Shown one piece after another: positions 11,710 through 30,600 of a stretch of 64,000 nucleotides of DNA; the stretch's first letter is position 1, and every line of letters begins with the position of its first letter. The DNA is from Proteles cristata cristata (Eukaryota > Chordata > Mammalia > Carnivora > Hyaenidae). A program made the translations under genes and the position numbers. The stretch lies in the NCBI GenBank assembly GCA_017311185.1, contig JAESUZ010000139.1:868001-932000 (forward strand), written 5' to 3'. The notes under the pieces are model-generated. The model had not been told where the DNA came from and searched no databases. It saw only the letters and a program-made list of their open reading frames with translations.

Positions 11710-14180
11710 AAAAAATAAGAGGTAGAAGGAGGGAGGGGAAGGGAGGCGGGAGGGTGGGAAGGCAGTTGCATTCTGTCAACATTAAACCAAAGGGATTTTT
11801 GGGGCACAGATGGCATCCGTGGTCCTTCAGACAAGCAGCAAGACACTGACCATGGCCAAGGTAACCCAGCTTCCTGCTCTTATGGCTCAGAACATACATT
11901 CCATAGTGTGTCTCATCAATTTGTTGTCTACGTTAATTCTGAGTTTTTCTGTTAACCTCTGTCGGTGGAAGAATTAGTGACATGTTGGCTCCTATGCGCT
12001 GAGCCAGAGAGTTTCAAGGGAAGCCACTCTCTGTCCCTTTTCTCAAGAGCAAAGAGTCACCTTGACATAGGACTTTTCACTATATGCAATGATAAAAGTT
12101 TCTTGTGGCCGCTACTTCTTCATGATGACCTCAGAGAGACCATTGCAAAATTAGACTTGGTCTTCCAATGCAAGAAGTATCTGAATCCTGGAGAGAAAAG
12201 AACATGTTTAGAAGGAGAAGTAAAATACAGGATGAAGGGCACAGTACTGTAAGTGTTGAAGATAATTCTTAAAAAGGCAAAAAGTCCCATTCAATGATCA
12301 AGATAATTCTTGAATGAGGCTCCTTGTGTTCGTCCTTGGTTGCACACTCATAGAAGCAGCCTCTTTGAGCATTACTCCAAGCTTTTCTTCATCCTTTGTC
12401 TCTCAGATCTCCTCTTCCTTAGATTCGTTATCACCTTGGTGCTGCAAAGTGGTTATACCATGGTGTGGGATTCATTATTCTTACCTGTCAATAATCTGCA
12501 GAATAACTTACAAATATGTGTAACTTGAAATGGACTGAGGGTAGAGGAAAGAAATCGAATGTGATAGTGGACAAATTTCCAAGCCATATTAGATTGAAAA
12601 TAAAGTTGTTGAAAATATAGAATTGCTCAAATCATTAGTGCAGTCTTTACACAGAATGGTTAATGAGGATGTTTCACCTGGAAGTCCATTGCCTGTTCAA
12701 GGAATGGATATGAAAATAATTAGAAAGAATAATGTAGAATAACAGAACAGGGACTAAACCAATAGGATTTCAGAACTAAAAACAAGATGAAAACATTCTT
12801 TTGGGAAGACAGAGGCAATATGTGACTTTGATACCTGGTAATACAAGATCTTTCTTCGTTCCGGATGCTGTGGTTTTCAGTCTTTACCAAGGTCACCCAC
12901 AGTCTTGCACAGACCGACAATTCTTGGTGGATTTAATTTGTTGAGTGCTTAAAAAAAAAAAAGTCATATTAGCAGATTGCTTTCCAGAAGTTGTTTTAGA
13001 ATATATCTTATGTATTGATTTTTATATGCATATGAACCTTGTATATTTCTTATTGCCATAAATCATCTGTACTTCGTCTGTGGTATGCACTGTTTTAGTC
13101 CCTGGAAATTCTGAAGAACATATAACATAACAACTGTTATATTTCTAAGATAAACTTCTCTGTTAAATGTAGAAAATGCTAAGCTGGAGATGATGAGGCA
13201 GATTTATGAGCCTGTCCCATTTAGCTATGGTTTTATTTACGTTTCTTAAGCTAAGGAGATTTAGGGCTGATTAATTCTGATATGAGAGATTCCCCGGAAA
13301 GCTCAAGATGGTTTACTTTAAGAAGCGTCTGTCAGCGACTTAATATGGGCTTCTTTTCCGTTCCGCATGTATTAATGTAACTGTATAAACTGCTTCAAAA
13401 CACAAAGTGCAAGACCTGTCAGATTTCTTTATTTTTCTAAAGTTCAGTCTGGCTCCAAGCCACTGCTCATCAAGGTTGAAATATCTAATACTTGTCATTT
13501 TTCAGCTGGGTCTCCTCTTAGGCTAAAAATGAGGAAGAGATCAGGGGCTCTGGCCAGAGCCACATGGGCCACAGATCTCTCTGCTGCCACACACTGTCCC
13601 CACTGTGAGTCAGTCACCACTGCTGCATCAAGCAGTGGAGATGCCCCTCCAGATCCTCTCCAGTGGCCAAGGGCACCCTTCCTGGGGCTCTGTGACCACG
13701 GCATTTGGTGTCCAGTCTCCACGGACACCACACAGATACCTCCCATCTGAGATTCTGTCATCTCTGTGGCAGCGTGTGAAAGCTGGACCCAGATCACCCC
13801 TCTCTCAGAACCCATCTCCTCTCCCAGGGTTTCAACGACCCCACGTCGCAGCTGGTCTGCTGCCTTCTTTAATCCTGAAGACCCTCATCCTTGTTTCTCA
13901 CCTTCCCACTGGGGTGATCCAGTTTATTGATAGGACCTACCCCCCTTTACTCTGTAATACAGAGAAGAGGGCACCAAAAATTTGGGTGGTTACAATATCA
14001 AATCCCTCAGCCCGTCAGTGCTACAACCTTTCAATGAAGGCAAAATCAAAAAAAATTATCAGCATGTGTATTAGAGTGACCACACGTCTTTTACTCAGCT
14101 TGAAGTGTACTAGCTCCGCGGCTTAATCACATTCTGGCTGAGGTTATTACCTGATACTTACTCAGATCATCCTCAATAAA
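11710..14180. other. Upstream of GSG1, nothing recognised
   Basis: No repeat or exon that I can support. Open frames at 13529-14126 overlap one another without family resemblance. Confidence 0.35.
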
Positions 14181-14188
14181 CATTTTAG

Positions 14189-14197
14189 TATAAAAAG
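14189..14197 (+). promoter_or_regulatory. TATA box upstream of GSG1 start codon
   Basis: TATAAAAAG lies 196 bases before the GSG1 ATG. An initiation site about 30 bases downstream would give a 5' leader of roughly 165 nt. A GC box (ggggcggggc) sits near 14284, in the presumed leader. A compact TATA promoter would suit a testis-restricted transcript. The alternative is that the ATG is the start of a second exon spliced from the 6 kb island, since ttacag precedes it. Confidence 0.5.
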
Positions 14198-14297
14198 GCC
14201 CAGCTCAAACAAACAGCATCGCTGTGGTGCCCACTCCCGGCCACTCCTGAGCCCCCAGGGCTGGCTGTGCCCCGCACCGTGGAGGGGCGGGGCTTGA

Positions 14298-20513
<6,216 letters not shown>

Positions 20514-21331
20514 CCCTGCTAGGAGTAGTCAGTGGGGTTTACAGGGCAGGCTGAACCCAACCTTACATGTTCATTATCAACATGTACTCAAGCCAACGTC
20601 TGTCTCTTGAACATGGTTTTCATAGGTTAAGAACAAGAGTCTCCTAAAGTACAAGTCCAGAGGGGTGCATGCCCAGATGCCATCGCTCCCTTTTCCTTTC
20701 CAGCTCCATCACATGTCTCGTTTCACCATCTCCCTACCTCCCCCATTCAGAATCACCTCCTCTCCTATACTGGTTGCTTGTTATGTGCCAGGTTCTGGGC
20801 TAAGCAGTACAGTCCCTGCCCTTTAGGGGTCTATCAGTTTGCTCATCTACCAGGGATGTGGAGAAATGGAAGTGGTCAACTCAACAGTTGTTGATTGCAG
20901 CTCAACTTTCCACGGTGCACTTAATTTCTCCTGGAAGTCTCAGAATGGAAGATGAAGGCCCTTCCGGGAGCTCAGACATGTAGGGCAGATGTCCTCCACG
21001 CTGCCTGCTGTAGTGTCCTGCGTCCACATAGGAGGGTATCCAATGACAGCTTAATTAAGTACTAACCTAAGAAACCACCAGGTGACCAGTATACACGAGA
21101 AGGCTCCCACAGCATGCAGGGACAGGCCCACCTCCAAAATTGGTCCACTGAGGCTATTCATCATGGGATTTATGGTAAGGGAGACGTCCCCAAGGCCGCG
21201 GCATTTACTCCTCTCTGGATCCCCAACTCATCCACCCACTTACCCTTTCTCTTTTCCATAAGGGGAAACAAACCATTCCAATGGCTAAGAAGAATGAGGA
21301 TAACACACAAGTGTGTTTCCTATACATCATA

Positions 21332-21337
21332 TTTATT
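21332..21337 (-). terminator. Poly(A) signal AATAAA, FAM234B
   Basis: Canonical hexamer on the minus strand, with a G/U-rich element (cttgtgtgtta) about 20 bases downstream. Confidence 0.65.
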
Positions 21338-21409
21338 TGTTGTGCAACAATTCACATTTTAAATAGTGCTTCCTGACAATATACCAGCTGGCTCTTCTGT
21401 AGTATGGGC

Positions 21410-21415
21410 AATAAA
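21410..21415 (+). terminator. Poly(A) signal AATAAA, probable GSG1
   Basis: Canonical hexamer 897 bases after the GSG1 stop codon, with a G/U-rich tract about 20 bases downstream. Confidence 0.5.
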
Positions 21416-24381
21416 AGTAGCAATTCACATTCAAGGGGGTTGGTATCAGCATACCGCACTGCCAAGGGGGAGCAGAGGCCATCTGGGGGATGGGTGGGTG
21501 CTGTCTAGGACCGAAGGGGCTGTAAGGACAGCAAGGAGGAAAGCTTGGGAAGAAGGAAGGCCCTTGCATTTGCAGAAGTCACTACTATCCCTAAGAGGCA
21601 GTCACACTGGCCTTGCTGGCATCCCGTGCTGGGAGTGGGGGAAGGGAGGAGCTCTTCCTATCTTAGATGCCGGGTTGGGTGAGTGCCTGTAACGAGAAGG
21701 AACTGTAGGGACATATCTGACAGACCAGCACCCACGCTGGTCAGAGGAAGCTTCCTCAGTCCTTGGCCACCACTTCTACCCACTGTGCTGGCTGCAGGAG
21801 GGAGGAGAGCTTGTCCTGTGTCTAGCAAAAAGAGAGTCAAACTTATAGTCAAAACAACCTATGTTAAGTTAGTCTGTAAACACACCACAAAGAACTTAGG
21901 GACGTATGCTTTCCTAGCTTCCGCTAACATAGTTCTGGGACTCACCCAGCATAAGCACAACCTTCTACCGAAAAGGATTCCCCCAGAGCAGGTCCTCAGT
22001 AAATGGCCTTCCCTTTTTTTCCTCCACCTAAAGTGGCTGGCTTCCCAGAGAGGCTCAGCATGGGAGAGAACAAGGTTTAGGCATAGATGGCTCAGCCCAG
22101 GCCAGAGGACCACAACCCAAGTTTTAGGTATCCGGTTGACTATAAATGAGTCCTTAGAATTCTCTACTAGGCCAAAAGATCCTAGGCTATTCTACTCAAG
22201 TAGGTTCAAACTCTAGCAGTGAATCTAGAATGTCCCCATCCTCTTGGGTTATCCTCTAATTAACTGTTCCCCCAAGTTTACAATCAGCTGGACCCACACA
22301 TGCATCCCAAAGTGTTGAAACCAGGTTTGCTTTCAGGGGCTACAGCCAGGGGGTGCCCAGAAACCTGGGAGGCCAATCTGCTAGTGATACCAAACTTCTG
22401 TTCTGTCATAATGCCAATCAGTGGGCAAGCAATATCCATCCCTTCAAATCTGGAACCCCTAAATTTCTGTAATCTCTAAAGTTCTGGACTTCCTTTAGTC
22501 ATACAAGCTAAACAGACACAGGCTCAAGCAAAGACAGAACCTGAGTTGCACTCGGGCATGACCTATCAAAATTATTCAAGAAGAAAAGCAGTTCCCCACT
22601 GGCTACCGTGGGCTTTTCTGCTATATAAATAATGACCTAGAAGTTGAGGAGAGACCTTAATAGAAGAAACATATTTATAGAAAAAGGAAAAATTAAGCGC
22701 TGGAAATAATTCCTAAGAACTTAATTATAAAAGTTATAATATGTACATGGGCATTTCCCCAGAATACAGTGCTTCAAAGGCTCTATGAGGGAGGAGATGT
22801 GCAGGCAAAATGGTAGCATACTGGACTCAAGCAAGAGTAAAAACCCAGAAACAGCTTTGCTCTCATGCAAGGAAAGCAAAAAATAGCTCTGAATAGAAGA
22901 GGGCGAGTGAGAGGCGCTAAGGAGGATGCCCAGGAGGAGATGCTAAGAAAGCAGAGTGCAGAGGAGGCAGGGGAAGGCCACCTGCCTCAATCGCTCCTGA
23001 CTTCACACGCATAAGGACCACACATGCACAAGCTCTCCGGAAGCGACTGCCGTGAAAAGGTCATGATGGTCAGGGCAGAACAATCAAGACCACATGATAC
23101 CATTGTTAGAGGTGGGTCCCTAACCTTACTTCTCTGGCTCCCCTTCTGACAGGAATATGGTGGTGGTTATGGTAACTAAGTGTATAGAGGTGGAAAGTGT
23201 GAGGAGGGAGGCTGTGTAGGATAGAAAGTGCTGGATGGGCTACCTCAGCCTCCCACTGCCAGTTCCTTCCTACTGTTAGAGCAGGGAAGAAGCCAAGGTA
23301 CAGGTGGTGAAAGATTACAGAGGGAAATGACAAGTGGCCCTGAACATCAGAGGCAGGGCACCAGACATCTCAGGACGACCAAACATACCAGATGTATTTC
23401 AGAAGGACAAGAAACCATGTCCCTGGAGCTTAAAACAGACTTAGAAAATATTTTGTCACAATACTAATACATATACACACATGGCATAATGCAAAACAAA
23501 ATGTTCTGGGGAAGAACGTCACTGGAATTTCCCAGTAAGACTTTATAAATTAGACATACAAAAAACAACATGGAAGATTCACATTTCCAAACTATCCACA
23601 GAGTGCCCAGAGGGGTTAATGCAGGGACTGAAAAGGTAGGTCAGATACTCCAGCCAAATGGATGGTGCCGTCATCAAAGAACTCTGATGCACCTCCCAAA
23701 GTACTTTGCATCATGCAGACGTGGTAAAATGAGGCTGAAGTCTCCTCTCCAAAGAACTGACTCTGCGCTGACAGGAGAGAGGGTACCACCCTGCTCACTT
23801 CTTCTGAAACTGAAGATTCCGTCAGACTATATCTAAGGGAAAGAATGCAAGTATCAGAGACTTTAATTTTTTTCATGATAGAGAACTGGAGGAAACCTAA
23901 AGATCAGGCTATTCCTCTACATTTCTGTCCCCCTGTCTAGCCCCAGTAGTTCATAAGTCTTTCCAGAATGGTCCAGAGACTTTACCCTTTTCCATGATAA
24001 ACTCTTGCACCCTGAACTAGACCACCGTATTTGAGGGCGGTGGGTTAGCATTCTCTGGAGCAGGTAACTGTTACCATCACTGCATCATGTCAGCGCCACC
24101 AGCCCCAGCCCAGAAAATTCAAGTAATATCCACCCAGCTCAGTCACTGAGACGATGGAAACCACGACATTTCCAAATGTCCCTTAAGGGACATGGTCCCA
24201 TTCCCAGCTAAAAACAATGGACTATTTCCGAATGGTCATGAAGCACCCTAAGAATATGGCGCTGCTCTAAAACAACTGGTTCTTGATACCCAGAAGGCTC
24301 CCACTCTCCCTACCTTCTAGAGAACAAGGTTGGAGTTGGTAGTATTTACCCCAATCCCTCAGTGGTAACCAAATATTTCTT

Positions 24382-24617
24382 TCAGAAGCGATTCACCTGG
24401 TGGGGAAGATCAACAAACTTTATCCTCGAGAGGAATCTTCGCAGCTCGCCACGGCCAATTTTGGGCGTGGCATCCTCAAGTTGCACCACCTGGCCTTCCA
24501 TCAGCGCCCACCGCAGACTGAGCTTGCTGACCACCAGGGGTGCTGCGTGGCCTTCGGAGCTGGGCCCTGTTGTCCTGGTAACATAAAAGGCATCTTTCCA
24601 GAGGTCGTTAATTCCAA
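24382..24617 (-). CDS. FAM234B: FAM234B coding exon 12 (last, with stop)
   Basis: 236 nt, acceptor ttcctcag, TGA at 24384-24382. It encodes [53 protein letters not shown] and a C-terminus PHQVNRF. That C-terminus differs from, and is slightly longer than, the one I remember for human. Confidence 0.93.
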
Positions 24618-27600
24618 CTGAGGAAGGACAAAAACAAGAGCAATTAACGTAAAGACCGAAAACTTCTGCTAACAGGAGAGCGGCTTGGTTCAGCAGCCCG
24701 ATTCATTCATTCATTTACTCCTTCATTAATTTGTACACACAGTTTATTGAGCACCTCATAAATGCAGGGCACTGAGCTGGGCAGTGGGTGCACAGTGGGG
24801 AATGACTGGTGGCCAGCAAACCAGCACATTCCTCGCCGTCTCTGGACTTTTCCTTCTCTGAAGCTGTTTCCAAGAAAGCCCCAAATCAGGAAATGAGGAT
24901 ATGCCAGCTCTGATGACAACTGGATAGAAAAGTGAGCACAACAAATGAGAACTTCTGAGCAGAATTCCCAGACTGTCAGTACACGGTCACAGAAGCCATG
25001 TGCCTCCCCAGTGCTCGTTTAAGCCTCACACTTAAAACAGGTGTCATAATAAAAATGGTCTGGTTCTTTATTACCATCATTTAGTGCTCACTGAACAATA
25101 TTTGATGCTAATACTGAGAAATGGCTCATTTAGATCCAATCACAGGATTCTCTGCCACCCCGGCCCACCACCACACACAAAGCCAGCGGGCCAGTGTGCT
25201 GGCAAGTTCCAGATCAGGTGTGCTTCCCTATGTATCTTAATGGAAAGTCACAAGCACCGGCTTTAACTTCAAGGCAAATAGTGAGCCAGTCTGTGAATGT
25301 AAGAGAACACAGAAAGAAGTAAAGGAAAAGGGGCCAGTCCGGTCTCCCTCCCCGCAGCAAGCACTGCAGACTCCCTCAGGCCAGAGTGAGGCAAAGGATC
25401 TCTGGGGAGGAGACCATCAGACCCTTCCAGACCAGGAGGTAGCAGCGGCTGAGTTTCCAGAGCTCTGCCCACCTGAATTACAGGACTCTAATATAGGATC
25501 CAAACTCTAATGTAAAGTATTGTTTACATACACATATAAACTTGAGGAATACTTCCAAAATGTGAAGAGTGATAATGAGTGGTCAGATTCCGGGCAAATT
25601 TTTTTTTTCTTCCTTTGATTTTTCTCTTGGCAGCCATGTCTACGCCGTGGGCACATTTACCTGCACTAGTCGAAAGAAAGCCTCCCACTGATCCTAAACC
25701 AATGCCCTGGAGACAACGTGCTTCCTCCTCATATCCCTCACAGTTGATGCTAAATCCTAAGCTCTTGCAGGGTCAAGAAGCCAGTCCTATTTGTATTCCT
25801 AGCACCTGGCACAGCACCTGACATACAGGTGATGCTCAATGAGCATTTGCCTAAGGCGTGGCTGTGGGAATCACGACCCCTGAGAACCTCTGGGACCTGG
25901 GGCTGCACCTGCCCTGGGCTTTTAGCCCTATTCAGAGAGTTGGGTGCTCAGCCTGTGAGCCGGGTGCTCCTCCCAGAGGGAGCACTCTGGCCACGGCTCT
26001 GGGCACCAGGGACGCCAGGGAAAATGCACGGGGGTGGCTCAGCTGTCACGTGGAAGCACACATCCCTCAGCTGTTAGACAGCGGTGCCCGCACACGCACA
26101 GCCAGCACATCTTCTCCCCTCACTGTGCACCCAGTCCCCGCCGTCACTGGGACTTACCCTCTGAAGCCGTCACTGTGCCCGTGGCATTGGCCAGATCGAG
26201 GAGAATAGAGGGGAATGCTGGGTGCAGGAGGTAGAGGTGGTGAAGGCCGGGTGGCCCAGTCCCCGGGATGGCATCCTGACCATGAGAAGCAAAAAGGGAG
26301 AACACGGGTCACTCTATGTTCCCACATGTGAGGTCCTCAGATGAAAAGGGCAGAGGGGACAGTGGTGATTATTCATTCCTCTTAGATGCTATGACTGACC
26401 CCAACTACAAGCATGTGTTTGAGAAAAGCTCCCATATAAAAACTCCACGTATTTCAAAGGGCTCAAAACAGACTACCCTCTAATTTCTTCAGACCACTAG
26501 GGCTGGAAAATGCTCTCTTCTGTCTGAGAAAAAAAGAACGGAAGCGCGCACGCCCCAGGAGAGAAATGTGACGCTGCGGCTCCTGGTCTTCTGCCCATGG
26601 GAGTATTAACAACACCAGCTCATCTCCTGCAGTCAGGGGGGCTTTGTGGAGACAAAATGTATGTTTGAAAAGACATCTCCTCTCACTGGATATTAGAGCC
26701 AATTACAAGTGGGGAGCCAAAATCCACAAAAATCTTCTCAGTTCCGGAAATAAACAGAGCATGGACTACAAAGAAACAAATCATTATAAAAAAAAACAAT
26801 TCCAAGGCCCAAGTGTCAGTCTCCAAAGTCCCCACAGCAGAGGAGACCCACACAGGACCTTCCTTGACCAGTGGGACTTCTGCGCAGCGATGACCTCAGG
26901 CTCTCGCACACGTGTGGCCATGCGGTGGTTACTGCACGAGAAGACCGCGGACGGGCTAGTAAGTGACTGGCCGTCCCCTGGGAGCACCCTGGGGCTCTGC
27001 GGGTGGGGGAAGGGGAACCCCATGTTCTAAGCATAGGAAGCCCATATGTGAGGAAAACCACAGGCAGGAGGCCTGCAGCCGCACCCCCACCCCCGCACGG
27101 AAGAGGGCATTTTCCACACAGCTCAGGAGCCCAGGCCTGACAGGACCGGCTTCTGGCTCTGGCCACGTGACAAGCAAAGAGCCAGACTCCCTCCTCCCTG
27201 CCTGGGGAGGGGAGCCCACGTTCCTAGCCTGAAAACCAAGGCCTTACCCCATTTAGTCCAAATCTGCCGTTTCCAGCCTCTTCCTACACTTATGTCCCTG
27301 CCCACCCAGGCTTCCAGAACCTCCATTACCCATGCCCTGTCTCACCTCGGCCAACCCGTTTCCCCCTCAGGCTGTCTAACAAGCCCTGCAGGCCCCTGCC
27401 ATGCATTCATACAACTCTCGGCCTTCGCTCCCACACCTAAATGCCTCCTCTTTCCCCAACAGCTCTCCGACTGCCCTAGACAAAATTAATACCCTCTCCT
27501 TTTGTGCTTCTGCCTAAACCGCTCATTTGTGCTTCGATTACAGTGTTTGGGACATGCCTCTTGTTTTGTGGTTATTTACAGGCACTTACATTTGAGAGTC

Positions 27601-30600
27601 ACCTGCTCCAATCCCCTGGTTTTATTAAATGAAGAAACCAGGAGGTTAAAATGTTAGGCAAACTATCAGTGGGCACATGTGAGGACAGAACCGAGTTAGG
27701 ATGCAAGCCGAGATTTTGAGCAAATCTGATCCTCCAAACGAGGGAACATATTAGCATCTTCACTGACAGATAAAGGCACGAGGCTCAGAAAAGTGAGGTG
27801 GCTCGTCCAAGAGTGCCCGGCTGCTGAACTCAGGACTCTCGTGCTTCCGGGCCCGCCCCCATCCGGGGACCATCTGCCTTCTCCTCTAGAGGACCCGAAC
27901 TCTGTCCAGTCCATCCTTAGGTCCCTCAGAGAACACGGCGTCTGGCACAGAGTAGGTGCTGGTCAAGATGTGTTTCCCTGAACTCACTCAGGGTGGGTCT
28001 TACCAAAGACTCGCAGGCACCTAACACCGCCGGCGCCCTGCCTCACCCGCCCGTGAAGCGCTGCTGTGCAGCCCTGAAGCCGTTCCAAAGTCTGCCTCCT
28101 GGGCATGGGACCTTCTCGGCCGTACTTCCCCCAGGTGAACTCTCCACCTCGGCCTTGTCATCCTATCCAGCCACTCGCCCTCCCAGCCCCACGCTGTCTC
28201 TGCAGACTCCGTTATTCACCTCAAAGCCCAGCCTCACCCGCCATGAGACCTCCTCTGCCCAGTCCAGACCAGTCAGTCAGTTCTCTTCGGCGGTGGCACA
28301 GACGGACCAGCTGGGACTGAGAAGGCCTGTCCTTTATCTACCTCCCGCTGTCGGCAGCCACTGCCCGGCCGACAGCAAGGCCAGGGCACGGGAGCTCAGG
28401 AGGAAGCGGGGTCCTGCCCTGCCTGCCCGAGGGCGGCTGTGTTCGCCCTATCCCCCACTCCCCCCGCCCCTGGAAGAATGGCTGCTCCACGCAGCCCCCA
28501 CAGGCCCAATCAGCCCAGCAGAGCAGCTGTCCCTTCACCAAGTGACAACAGACCCCCCGTGCCCCAGGCTCACTCACAGAACTGAGGGATACAGCTGACA
28601 GCCCCTCGGCCCAGAAGAGGAAGACAGACTTCTGGTCTGAAGTAACCGCCGAGGTGGCTGGCGTTTCCTTCATGCGGCAGGGAGTGCGGTAATTCCAGGT
28701 AACGGAGCCCGAGTCCCCGTCCACCACCATCACCTGCAGAAGAGGAGCCCATGAGTACAGCCCGTCTTCAGGAGCGCAGCGGCCCGAGAAAACACACAGA
28801 GCAATGAAAACCCGCGGAGATCCAAATAGCACGTGTTATTAACAGGCTGAGCTGACTACATGTGAACAAACTGGGTGTTCGGAAAGCATTAAAGGCCTAG
28901 GGACCAAGCCCCAGTTTTCCGCGGCCATTGTACCCATTTCGTAGAGTTTAAAGGATTGTAGAATTCTCGAGTGGGAAGGAGACATTAATCATCTGATCCA
29001 TCTCTCATTCTCCAGCTGAGAGGGTGGAGGCTTGGGGACAGTGAAGGACTCAGACTGCTCAGAGTCCGTGACAGTGCTCGGACAGAGGGCGGCCTCTGGG
29101 AGGGGTGCCCCCCTCCCGCTCCTTCCCCTCGCCACTGCAGCCACCACTCTAGGGAACAATGACTAAGTGGACGCAAGTCCTGTGCGCGGTGCTAAAAACT
29201 TTCTGGGTTTGACTCCTTGGTGTCACGTGCAGCTCAGCTCCAGGGTGGTCTCAAATTCAAAAGAACACATCTAAACAGGAGAACATAGAAACTAAGAGGA
29301 AGCTTATTCCTCGGCTGCATCCCTCAAAGGACAATTAAGGGGCCTGAACTCATAATCCCTGACACACTTCTATCTCCTTTTGCCCCCAAATACCTCTCAT
29401 ACCTCAGTTTTAGAGCCTCTTCTCAGCCAAAATCCACAAGAAACTCCTCACCCGCCTCTAGTCCCTGCCCTTATGGCCCCTCTCCTCAGTGTCTGTTCTT
29501 CGATAGATGGAAGGACCTCAGCTCTGTCAACAATCACTCCCCTATGCTTCCAGCCTCTGGGTCCTGCCTGTCTATGTCTGTGCTCGGACTCTACCTCACA
29601 GAAGGTCCCAGAACCACGTGGAGAGACAGACTCCCCTAAGCCAGCAGTTCCAGATTCTCTCCAGTAGTCTGAGGAGAAGTCTTGAGACATTACACTAAAA
29701 ACCTTAGCCAGTCACACACACTATTTAGCTGTCATCATAACCCTATGAAGATAGGCAATACCCCCACTTCATAAAGTGATGCAGAATCTGCAGTTGGGTG
29801 AGATTATGTAATTGGCCCCAGGTCACTAATAAGTAGAGGAGCCAGGATTAAATACTAGGTCCAAACCCTCAGCATCTCAGCTCTTAATCCAGCTGTATGT
29901 ACCCTTCTCCCTTAATCCTGATGGAATGCCAATGAAAATTCCAATCTCTGCCTGAAATCCTTTTGAAACACATTCAGACATTGTTTCCTTTCTGTACAGC
30001 ACTGCTGGAAGTGCTCCCTGAAGTGAGGCTTCTATCATTGGCTCCCTCCTCCACTCACAAGCAAATAACCCTAACTGCCTCCAATTCGTCCCCTAAATTC
30101 TGCAGCCCTGCTTCTCAGGGCCCTCCTTCTTCAGCTGAGCTCACTGTGATCTCCCTGGAGGAAATGCCCCTTGGTCTACCCTTATATATGAACCCAGCAA
30201 ACCACTTCTCTGCTTTCATGATTTGAACATCAATCCTGCAACCAACATGAAGCATCTCTTGACTCCCTGTACTCTATCTGCCCCCCACATCCCCATGGCA
30301 TCATGCAGACCTCCCTTATGGCCCTCGCCATGATGCGGTAGGGCTGTGTGCATACAGGCCCCCCAATGACTACGAACTACACAAGACTAGGGCCTCGTCT
30401 TCATTACTGCCATGCCTCCACTGACGTCATCTGTGCATCTGGCACGGAACTTGGCAGATATTAGAGGGGATGATTAAGTGCTGGGTTTGCTCACAGGGAA
30501 GAGTGCATAATATATAAATACATATGTTACAGTAAAGAGAAATGAAAAGTTTGGTCAATTATAAAAAAGAAATTTTAAAAACTAATTCTCCCTGTAATCA

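Larger units (their letters stand above)
20514..21430 (+). other. GSG1: GSG1 3' UTR (inferred)
   Basis: There is no coding potential after the TAA. The only AATAAA on this strand over the next 0.9 kb is at 21410-21415, followed by a GGGGGTTGGT G/U-rich element near 21436, so cleavage is expected around 21430. This would overlap the end of the FAM234B transcript on the other strand. The extent is inferred from the signal only. Confidence 0.5.
21315..24381 (-). other. FAM234B: FAM234B 3' UTR (inferred)
   Basis: About 3.07 kb without coding potential follows the stop codon and ends near the minus-strand AATAAA at 21337-21332, which is followed by a TGTGTG-type downstream element near 21305-21315. 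A long 3' UTR is expected for this gene. No SINE interrupts it. A weaker ATTAAA at 23867-23862 could give a shorter form. Confidence 0.7.
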
